Shown one piece after another: positions 1-5,832 of a DNA stretch of 6,711 nucleotides (positions are counted from its first letter, which is position 1; the number at the start of each line of letters is the position of its first letter). The DNA comes from Gammaproteobacteria bacterium (GTDB lineage: Bacteria; Pseudomonadota; Gammaproteobacteria; PS1; Pseudothioglobaceae), in contig DQNX01000034.1 of the NCBI GenBank assembly GCA_015658965.1, positions 1 through 6,711 on the forward strand, written 5' to 3'. The notes beneath the pieces are model-generated. The model was not told the DNA's origin and searched no databases. It saw only the letters and a list, made by a program, of their open reading frames with translations. Made by a program: the position numbers and the translations under genes.

Positions 1-736
1 AGACGGAAACCCCAAATAGGGCGGGCAACATACGCTTTTTAAGGGTTTTTGTGACCGGATGATCGCCTTTAACCAAATGAGGTAATTTACGAATTTTAAG
101 TAAAAAAGGGATTTGAAATAGCAGCTGTAAAATACCGCCAATTAGCACACCCCAGGCCAGTGCCATAATCGGCTCATCCAAATATTGAGACAGATAAATG
201 CTGGATAAAATCATACTCATATTGAGCAAAACCGGAGTGAATGCCGGCACGGCAAACTTATCGTAAGTATTAAGAATACTGCCAGAAAAAGCCACAAGAG
301 AAATTAGCAACAAGTATGGAAAGGTAATTCTGAGCATGTCGGAGGCTAGGTTGAATTTGGTTGGATCGTCGCTAAAATAAAAGCCCCAAGCGAACATGAA
401 GATAATAACAGGTGCAGCAATCACTGCGATCACCGTAATGATCACCAGCACTTTTAAAAATTTAGTGCCGATGTGATTAATCACATTTTGTACTTCTGCC
501 TCGGTTTCGTTTGCTTTTGTTTCTGCTAAAATAGGTATAAAGGCCTGAGAAAAAGCCCCTTCGCCAAATAAGCGTCTGAGAAAATTAGGAATACGAAAGG
601 CCACTAGAAAGGCGTCGGTTAAACCGTCTGCGCCAAAATACTTGGCAATAAAGTGATCGCGTACTAAGCCTAAAATACGCGAAATAAAAGTCATACTGGC
701 AATAATACCACTTGACTTTAAAAAGGATTTATCCAT
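1..736 (-). CDS. murJ: Lipid II flippase MurJ (MviN), N-terminal part, cut by window edge
   Basis: MurJ moves the peptidoglycan precursor lipid II from the inner to the outer face of the cytoplasmic membrane. The frame is open from the ATG at 736 to the window edge and gives 245 residues, about half of a normal MurJ of roughly 510. The family's N-terminal block is plain: ISRILGLVRD at 18-27, TDAFLVAFRIPN at 40-51 and LRRLFGEGAFSQAF at 53-66. R20, R26, D41, R54 and E59 align with E. coli R18, R24, D39, R52 and E57, which line the substrate cavity. Hydrophobic stretches at about 93-118, 135-155, 163-185 and 188-213 fit transmembrane helices of the MOP-superfamily fold. An in-frame TGA at 745 rules out a longer start. 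Only 17 bases separate it from the lpxA stop, and no Shine-Dalgarno sequence sits at normal distance; the nearest GAGGA (762-758) is 21 bases away. It therefore probably depends on upstream translation. Identification is firm; the C-terminal half is not visible. Confidence 0.95.
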   Translation of the reverse strand, partial: MDKSFLKSSGIIASMTFISRILGLVRDHFIAKYFGADGLTDAFLVAFRIPNFLRRLFGEGAFSQAFIPILAETKANETEAEVQNVINHIGTKFLKVLVIITVIAVIAAPVIIFMFAWGFYFSDDPTKFNLASDMLRITFPYLLLISLVAFSGSILNTYDKFAVPAFTPVLLNMSMILSSIYLSQYLDEPIMALAWGVLIGGILQLLFQIPFLLKIRKLPHLVKGDHPVTKTLKKRMLPALFGVSV

Positions 737-753
737 AAAACATCAAATCGATT

Positions 754-1551
754 TTATTCCTCAGTCGGGCCACGCATGATGCCCACTTTTGATCTGCGAA
801 TACATTTAACAAATTGCATTACTTCGGGGCTATCAGCCTCAGACGACTCCAACTCACTCAGCGCATGATCGAGTAACCGACCTTGAGATTCACGATACAC
901 CACTTTAAAGGCACGTTTGATTGAAGCCACTGCACTTGATGAGAAGCCACGACGCTTCATACCTTCTGCGTTGATGCTTCTGACCCGTGTTTGTGCACCT
1001 GAGGCCACCATATAAGCCGGAATGTCTTTATTTACCTGGCAACCCATGCCAATGTAAGTATGCATGCCAATCATGCAAAACTGCTTGACCAGTGTGAACC
1101 CCCCCAAAATTGCCCAATCATGAACGCGAACATGGCCTGCTAGCGAGGCATTGTTAGACATAATGGTGTGATTGCCCACTTCACAATCGTGAGCAATATG
1201 CACATAAGCCATTAGCATGTTGTTAGAGCCAACTCGAGTGATTGATTTTTCTTTTTCGGTGCCGCGGTTAATGGTGCAAAATTCACGAATTAGATTGTCA
1301 TCACCAATCACCAAATTAGATTCCTGGCCTTCTTCATAAGTAATGTCTTGCGGATCACCACCGATTGCGGCGAATGAATAAATGTGGTTGTTTTTGCCAA
1401 TTTTAGTTGGCCCTTGTATTACGGCGTGAGATTCAATAATCGTGCCAGAATCAATTTCAACGTTTGCACCAATAACAGCGTAGGCGCAAATTTCTGCATT
1501 TTTATGAATTTTTGCACTAGGATCTATAATTGCACTTGGATCTATAGCCAT
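754..1551 (-). CDS. lpxA: UDP-N-acetylglucosamine 3-O-acyltransferase LpxA
   Basis: LpxA catalyses the first step of lipid A synthesis in the cytoplasm, moving a 3-hydroxyacyl chain from ACP to the 3-OH of UDP-GlcNAc. The 265-residue protein matches the usual length (E. coli 262). Residues about 1-185 are left-handed beta-helix hexapeptide repeats, and the rest is the helical C-terminal domain with INAEGMKRRGFS at 193-204. H121 in HIAHDC is the catalytic base (E. coli H125); H118, H140, N194, E196, R200 and R201 match E. coli H122, H144, N198, E200, R204 and R205. Two active-site positions differ from E. coli: T71 replaces K76 and K156 replaces H160. M169 occupies the acyl-ruler position (E. 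coli G173; M169 in Pseudomonas aeruginosa), which suggests a short, C10-like 3-hydroxyacyl chain. The ATG at 1551 is supported by a strong GAGGAG at proper spacing. It lies 33 bases after fabZ and 17 before murJ; lpxB, its usual follower, is absent. Confidence 0.97.
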   Translation of the reverse strand: MAIDPSAIIDPSAKIHKNAEICAYAVIGANVEIDSGTIIESHAVIQGPTKIGKNNHIYSFAAIGGDPQDITYEEGQESNLVIGDDNLIREFCTINRGTEKEKSITRVGSNNMLMAYVHIAHDCEVGNHTIMSNNASLAGHVRVHDWAILGGFTLVKQFCMIGMHTYIGMGCQVNKDIPAYMVASGAQTRVRSINAEGMKRRGFSSSAVASIKRAFKVVYRESQGRLLDHALSELESSEADSPEVMQFVKCIRRSKVGIMRGPTEE

Positions 1552-1556
1552 GATAT

Positions 1557-1563
1557 TCTCCTC
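1557..1563 (-). promoter_or_regulatory. Strong Shine-Dalgarno sequence of lpxA
   Basis: GAGGAGA read on the minus strand, with GAGGAG ending six bases before the lpxA ATG at 1551. It fixes the lpxA start. It is the only near-consensus ribosome-binding site at a junction in this window, and it sits at the widest gap (33 bases after fabZ), where translational coupling would be weakest. Confidence 0.8.
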
Positions 1564-1584
1564 AAAAATTTTTATGGGCTGGTG

Positions 1585-2028
1585 TTAGTCGGCTGCTTTT
1601 TGGGTACACATCAGCTCGGCTTTTGTCACCACTTTGCCGTCGACGATTGCTTGGCATTTAAACTTCCATATGCCGCGTTTAACCGTCATGACTTCGACCT
1701 CTAAGCGTAGTTGGTCACCAGGCTCAACCATGCGCTTAAAGCGCACTTTGTCAATGCCTACCAACATGTAAATTTGACCATCAATTGGCTTGCCGACTTC
1801 TGATTTAAAAGCCAATATACCCGTTGCCTGCGCCAAAGCCTCAACAATCATCACCCCGGGCATAATTGGCTGGTCAGGGAAATGCCCGGTAAATTGAGGT
1901 TCGTTATAAGTAACGTTTTTAATGGCTACCAGAGATTTCCCAATCTCTAATTCAAGCACACGATCGATTAATAAAAATGGATAGCGATGCGGTAAATAAT
2001 TTTTAACGTCTTGAATGTTCATAACCAT
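1585..2028 (-). CDS. fabZ: 3-hydroxyacyl-ACP dehydratase FabZ
   Basis: FabZ dehydrates 3-hydroxyacyl-ACP to trans-2-enoyl-ACP in type II fatty-acid elongation. It competes with LpxA and LpxD for hydroxyacyl-ACP, so its activity sets the balance between phospholipid and lipid A. The 147-residue protein is a single hot-dog domain of standard length. It carries the YLPHRYPFLLIDRV block at 11-24 and the catalytic signature GHFPDQPIMPGVMIVEALAQ at 48-67, with H49 and E63 as the catalytic pair, the same numbering as P. aeruginosa FabZ. No key residue is missing. ATG codons at 2028 and 2022 are both in frame. The AAGGA at 2042-2038 is nine bases from the first and fifteen from the second, so 2028 is preferred. 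It starts five bases after the lpxD stop, and its ribosome-binding site lies within the last lpxD codons, which suggests coupling to lpxD translation. Confidence 0.98.
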   Translation of the reverse strand: MVMNIQDVKNYLPHRYPFLLIDRVLELEIGKSLVAIKNVTYNEPQFTGHFPDQPIMPGVMIVEALAQATGILAFKSEVGKPIDGQIYMLVGIDKVRFKRMVEPGDQLRLEVEVMTVKRGIWKFKCQAIVDGKVVTKAELMCTQKAAD

Positions 2029-2033
2029 GCTGA

Positions 2034-3032
2034 TTAATCCTTTAAATTTTTTAATTTAATGTTTAAGTGTTTGACAATTTTATCAAGTTTTACCAACCAT
2101 AAGCCGACATTCTGCCATTGTTTGTGTGGCATTAGTGGCATGATACCTGTGTATATACCAGGGGTTTTAATGTCTTTATCAATGGTACTTTTAGCATTAA
2201 CAACAACATCATCGCAAATATTAAGGTGACCGACAATACCAACCATACCGCCAATCATACAGCGCTTGCCTAGCGTTGTACTGCCAGCAATGCCTGTATT
2301 GGCAGCAATAGCAGTGTCTTGACCAATAATTACATTGTGTGCAATGTGTATTAAGTTGTCAAGGCGTACGCCGTCGTGTATTTGCGTGTCTTCTAAGGTG
2401 CCTCTGTCAATCGTAGTATTAGCACCAATGGTTACGTTATTACCAATAACCACATTGCCTAAATGCGCAATCGTATGCCAATGTGCTTGATCGTCTCTGG
2501 CATTGCCAAAACCTTCTGAGCCAATCACAACGCCTGGAGAAATCACCACATTATCACCTATTGAGCAGCCTTGTAAAATAGTGACGTTAGGATGTAAATA
2601 AGCATGATCACCCAGCGTAACGTTGTCTTCAATAACAACGTTTGAGGCGATGGTGGTGTTATGACCAATCACCACATTTTTACCGATTGTGCAGTTCTGC
2701 CCAATGCTTGCTTGATTGGTTTGAGCGCTAGAATGAATGCCATTGCTAGGCAGTACTTGTTGTTTAAAATAATGCGTAATTTTAGCAAAAGCTAAGTAAA
2801 CATCATCAACCACTAAGGCGTTAGTAGGGCAGTCTTTTAATAAGTCACGGTTAACAATAACCCCGCCTGCTCGTGTGTTAATAAGGTCTGATTGATACTT
2901 CTGACTGACCACATAAGTCAGTTGAGTGTTTGTTGCCGAGACAGCAGAAGCGATACTATTAATTTTAATGCTACTATCGCCAATAACCGTCGCATTGATA
3001 AGTTTGGCAATTTCCCCAAGCGTATACATCAT
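2034..3032 (-). CDS. lpxD: UDP-3-O-(3-hydroxyacyl)glucosamine N-acyltransferase LpxD
   Basis: LpxD performs the third lipid A step, adding a 3-hydroxyacyl chain from ACP to the 2-amino group of the deacetylated UDP-3-O-acylglucosamine. The protein has 332 residues (E. coli 341). Residues about 1-100 form the uridine-binding N-terminal domain, with the typical opening YTLGEIAKLI. About 105-290 are left-handed beta-helix hexapeptide repeats, including the conserved SEGFG at 172-176 and TTIDRGT at 206-212. About 295-332 form a C-terminal helix rich in lysine and leucine. H232 in HIAHNVIIG is the catalytic base (E. coli H239). The hexapeptide turns leave an 18-base periodicity in the DNA. The start ATG at 3032 overlaps the skp stop as ATGA, and a second ATG follows directly at 3029. 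No good Shine-Dalgarno sequence is seen, so re-initiation after skp is likely. Identification is firm. Confidence 0.97.
   Translation of the reverse strand: MMYTLGEIAKLINATVIGDSSIKINSIASAVSATNTQLTYVVSQKYQSDLINTRAGGVIVNRDLLKDCPTNALVVDDVYLAFAKITHYFKQQVLPSNGIHSSAQTNQASIGQNCTIGKNVVIGHNTTIASNVVIEDNVTLGDHAYLHPNVTILQGCSIGDNVVISPGVVIGSEGFGNARDDQAHWHTIAHLGNVVIGNNVTIGANTTIDRGTLEDTQIHDGVRLDNLIHIAHNVIIGQDTAIAANTGIAGSTTLGKRCMIGGMVGIVGHLNICDDVVVNAKSTIDKDIKTPGIYTGIMPLMPHKQWQNVGLWLVKLDKIVKHLNIKLKNLKD
2038..2042 (-). promoter_or_regulatory. Shine-Dalgarno sequence of fabZ inside the end of lpxD
   Basis: AAGGA on the minus strand, nine bases before the ATG at 2028. It is made by the last sense codons of lpxD (AAG GAT, then TAA). 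It favours the first of the two possible fabZ starts and places fabZ initiation under ribosomes finishing lpxD. Confidence 0.5.
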
Positions 3033-3526
3033 TCAAATATTTGCCTAAGTTTTTGACTGATAGCCGAAGTAATATTGACTCTTTTACTGGCAAAGGCCAC
3101 TTCTTGATAGAGGATTAAATCAAAATTCTGCTCCTCAGCAACCACTTTGATTGCTTTGTTAATCAAAGCTTGGATGTTGCCTAATTCCAGTTCATTTTTA
3201 AGCTTTAATTGTTTTTTTAAAGTGCGCGCTTGTTGTTTCAGTTGGCGCTCTAAAAAGGTTATTTTTTGAATTTCAATTTTTTGTTCAGACGGTGTCAGTG
3301 TTTTGCTGTTTTTATTAAAAGTATCTGCTAATAATTGTATTTGTTTACCGAGTTTTAACAGCAGCCGTTCTTGTGGCTGAAACTCTTTAATAACCGTTTG
3401 ATTGGCCTGAATAAATTGCGGCGAACTGCTGACCACGTGGTCAATGTTAATGTAACCAATTTTTAAAGACTCGGCATGCAAAGTGACGCCAAACATGAGC
3501 AATGCAAAAGCAACGATTTTCATCAT
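3029..3526 (-). CDS. skp: Periplasmic chaperone Skp (OmpH family)
   Basis: Skp is a trimeric periplasmic holdase that binds unfolded outer-membrane proteins leaving the Sec translocon and keeps them soluble on the way to the BAM complex. The 165-residue precursor matches the family length. Residues 1-18 are a short Sec signal peptide with a hydrophobic core (IVAFALLMFGVTL) and probable cleavage after A18. The mature start SLKIGYINIDHVVSSSPQF is the OmpH-family opening strand and helix. Residues about 45-130 are rich in Lys, Gln, Glu and Leu and look like the long antiparallel coiled-coil tentacles. The DLILYQEVAFASKRVNIT segment at 136-153 completes the trimerisation body. It starts seven bases after bamA and overlaps lpxD by four. 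Tandem ATGs lie at 3526 and 3523, with no clear Shine-Dalgarno sequence; the first is taken. Skp sequences diverge strongly, so the call rests on domain pattern plus position between bamA and lpxD. Confidence 0.93.
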   Translation of the reverse strand: MMKIVAFALLMFGVTLHAESLKIGYINIDHVVSSSPQFIQANQTVIKEFQPQERLLLKLGKQIQLLADTFNKNSKTLTPSEQKIEIQKITFLERQLKQQARTLKKQLKLKNELELGNIQALINKAIKVVAEEQNFDLILYQEVAFASKRVNITSAISQKLRQIFE

Positions 3527-3533
3527 CTATGTA

Positions 3534-5822
3534 TTAAAAGCTTGTACCTAATGTAAATTCAATGGTTTTGGTTTTATCAGTTGATTTTTTAATCAACGGC
3601 GTGGCCGCATAAATACCCAATGGGCCAACAGGTGTTAACCAGGCGAACGCCACACCCGCCGACATACGTATTTGATCAAGGCTTAGGTTAGACGCTTTCT
3701 CTTCTACTGAACCGGCATCAATGAAAGCACTCATGCGCATGTTTTTACTGTCGTTAATAAATTTCATCGGTGAAATAACAGAGGTGCCTACGAGTAATGA
3801 TAATTCACCACCTTTGGCCTTTCCATCGGAATAAGTTGCACCCAATGAGTTAAAATCAAAGCCTCTGACAGAAGATGAGCCACCACTGTAGTAGCGTTTA
3901 AAGAATGGCAGTTCTATGCCGCCATAGCCTTGCGCCAAACCTAAGCTGCCATTAATCTTCCAAATAATATCATTGACCAATGGGTAGTAACTCATGTGTG
4001 AGGCATCGAGTTTGTAGTAACGAAAATCTGCGATGGGTAGGGCTAAGTCTAGGCTTAAGCTATTTTTCTGGCCTTCGGTTGGGTAGTTAAAGTTGTTCAG
4101 CGAGTTGTTAAACCAGTGAACATTGGTTTTGACTTCGGTTTTATCGCCACTGGCACATTGCGCCTGCTCATAGTCAGCACCTGCAAAAGTGGTACCACAA
4201 GTAATATCACGACTTGAGATCCTGATATCGGCGCTAATACGGGTTTCTTCAGTCAGTGGAATGCCATAACCCAGGCTAAAACCAGCTTCGTCAATCTTAT
4301 AAGAAGATACATCAAGGTTTGCACCATCGATTGATTTGGTAAATACACCATAGCTGATTGAGTGCTTGTCTTCGGTGAAGTAAGGGTCGGAGAAGTAGAA
4401 GTTCATCTCTTGTACCGCTTCAGAATTAGATAGAGCAGCATTAAGCGTGTTGCCTGTACCTAAGAAATTATTTTCTTTAATGCCCATATTAAAGGTCGCA
4501 CCAGAACTGTTAGAGTGTGATAAGCCGATTGAAAAAGTACCGGTTTTAGTTTCTTCGACACTAAAGTGCAGGTTAATTTTGTCTTTAAAGTCTTTGAGTT
4601 TTGAGACTTCCATCTGTACATCAGAGAAAAAACCCAAGCGTTTGATTTTATTAATGGATTCGTCCAGCTCAGTGTTTGAATACAAGCCACCCTCAGCAAT
4701 GCCTATTTCACGACGAATAACGCCGTCTTGTGTACGTGTATTGCCGACAATGGTGATGCGATTTATATAAACTTTTTTATTTAAAGAAACATTAATGTCT
4801 AAGTCGATAACATGTGTTTTAGTGTTTTCTGTAGTGATTGTGTCAATCTTAGCAAAAGCGTAACCTTGATCTGCAAACAAGTCGGTGATGGCTTGAATAC
4901 TTGCAACTACTTTTTTACGTTTGAATATATCACCTTTAGAAATTGTTAATAAGCTGTTAAGATTGTCAATTGATTGATTGAGTAAATCACCGCTAAACTT
5001 AATACCACCTATTTTATATTCCGCGCCTTCGTTAATCTGAATGTCGATACCGATGTTTTGCTTGTCATTAGACAACGCTGTTTTAACTTGGGTAATCTTA
5101 AAATCAAGATAACCTGAGTTAACATACAATGACTTCAATGCCTCAACGCCAGCATCCAGTGTTACTTTAGAGTAGTGATCTTTTTCAGTAAAGTAATTTA
5201 GAATAAAGAAATCAGCTTCACCAATTTCAAATAGATCTAATAAATCATCTTCGTCGTGCACTTTGGCACCACTGATTTTCATGCTGCTAATGCGAGCCAC
5301 TTCACCTTCGTTAATATCCAACTCAATGCCGACTCGGTTTTGGGCGTCAATTTCAGTGGTTTTGGTGATTTTAATACCGTAGTAGCCTTTAGAGGTGTAA
5401 GTGGCTTCTAATTGGGCGATAAACTTGTCCAGTTGTCTTTTGTTAAAAATCTTACCTTGAGACAAATCCATACTTTTTAGTACTTGATTAATTGACTCTT
5501 CTTCAATCACTTCGTCAGAGTAATTTAACAGCTCAACATACTTAATATGTGGATTTTCTTGAAGATTAATTTTTAGCACTTGGTTAGATTCTGAGACTTC
5601 AATGTCTTTGAAAAAATGTGTTTTATAAAGTGCGCGAATAATTTGTGCTGAGGTTTTTTTATTGTAATCATCACCGACTTCAACAGGTAAATAACTTAAA
5701 ACCGTACCCCTAGAAATGGCGTTAAGACCGAGTATGTCAATGCTTTTTATGGGGGCAGCTTGCGCAATAGTAGCCATTGAAAGGCCGAGAATTAAAGAAA
5801 TTTTAATAAGCGTCTTGTTCAT
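3534..5822 (-). CDS. bamA: Outer membrane protein assembly factor BamA
   Basis: BamA is the Omp85-family core of the BAM complex and inserts beta-barrel proteins into the outer membrane. From the chosen ATG at 5822 it has 762 residues (E. coli 810). Residues 1-22 are a Sec signal peptide ending AQA. Five POTRA domains lie at about 23-90, 91-173, 174-267, 268-349 and 350-424, followed by a barrel from about 425 to 762. Diagnostic barrel features are NFLGTGN at 452-458, the loop-6 VRGF at 652-655 after GGSSS, and a beta-signal ending in terminal Phe. An in-frame ATG at 5858 would add twelve polar residues and overlap rseP by 26 bases. The 5822 start is preferred because it begins exactly at a normal signal peptide and clears rseP by ten bases; neither has a good Shine-Dalgarno sequence. 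The only two cysteines (542 and 556) lie together in a probable extracellular loop. Loop 6 is far shorter than in E. coli. Confidence 0.97.
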   Translation of the reverse strand: MNKTLIKISLILGLSMATIAQAAPIKSIDILGLNAISRGTVLSYLPVEVGDDYNKKTSAQIIRALYKTHFFKDIEVSESNQVLKINLQENPHIKYVELLNYSDEVIEEESINQVLKSMDLSQGKIFNKRQLDKFIAQLEATYTSKGYYGIKITKTTEIDAQNRVGIELDINEGEVARISSMKISGAKVHDEDDLLDLFEIGEADFFILNYFTEKDHYSKVTLDAGVEALKSLYVNSGYLDFKITQVKTALSNDKQNIGIDIQINEGAEYKIGGIKFSGDLLNQSIDNLNSLLTISKGDIFKRKKVVASIQAITDLFADQGYAFAKIDTITTENTKTHVIDLDINVSLNKKVYINRITIVGNTRTQDGVIRREIGIAEGGLYSNTELDESINKIKRLGFFSDVQMEVSKLKDFKDKINLHFSVEETKTGTFSIGLSHSNSSGATFNMGIKENNFLGTGNTLNAALSNSEAVQEMNFYFSDPYFTEDKHSISYGVFTKSIDGANLDVSSYKIDEAGFSLGYGIPLTEETRISADIRISSRDITCGTTFAGADYEQAQCASGDKTEVKTNVHWFNNSLNNFNYPTEGQKNSLSLDLALPIADFRYYKLDASHMSYYPLVNDIIWKINGSLGLAQGYGGIELPFFKRYYSGGSSSVRGFDFNSLGATYSDGKAKGGELSLLVGTSVISPMKFINDSKNMRMSAFIDAGSVEEKASNLSLDQIRMSAGVAFAWLTPVGPLGIYAATPLIKKSTDKTKTIEFTLGTSF

Positions 5823-5832
5823 TTTTTTAAAC

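Noticed and set aside
1384..1704. Plus-strand open frame of 106 codons across lpxA and fabZ
   Set aside because: It lies opposite two well-identified genes, spans their junction, has a Cys/Phe/Asn-rich composition typical of antisense reading, and resembles no protein I know.
2041..2066. T/A-rich run at the end of lpxD that could suggest a terminator
   Set aside because: It encodes the Lys/Leu-rich C-terminal helix of LpxD, has no GC-rich stem, and fabZ starts five bases after the stop.
2310..2720. Repeated short motifs such as accaataaccac at about 18-base steps, resembling a repeat array
   Set aside because: The steps match the hexapeptide (V/I-I-G-x-N) turns of the LpxD beta-helix in frame; there are no identical repeats with unique spacers, so it is not CRISPR.
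4386..4410. GAACTT on the minus strand within bamA, like a sigma-E -35 element
   Set aside because: No TCAAA or TCTGA-like -10 follows at 15-17 bases, and the position is in the middle of the barrel-coding region.
4460..4699. Minus-strand open frame of 79 codons in another frame of bamA
   Set aside because: It is entirely inside bamA, whose frame is continuous and conserved here; no frameshift is needed to explain it.
4447..4770. Plus-strand open frame of 107 codons within bamA
   Set aside because: It is antisense to the conserved POTRA5 and barrel start of bamA; no start signal and no recognisable domain.
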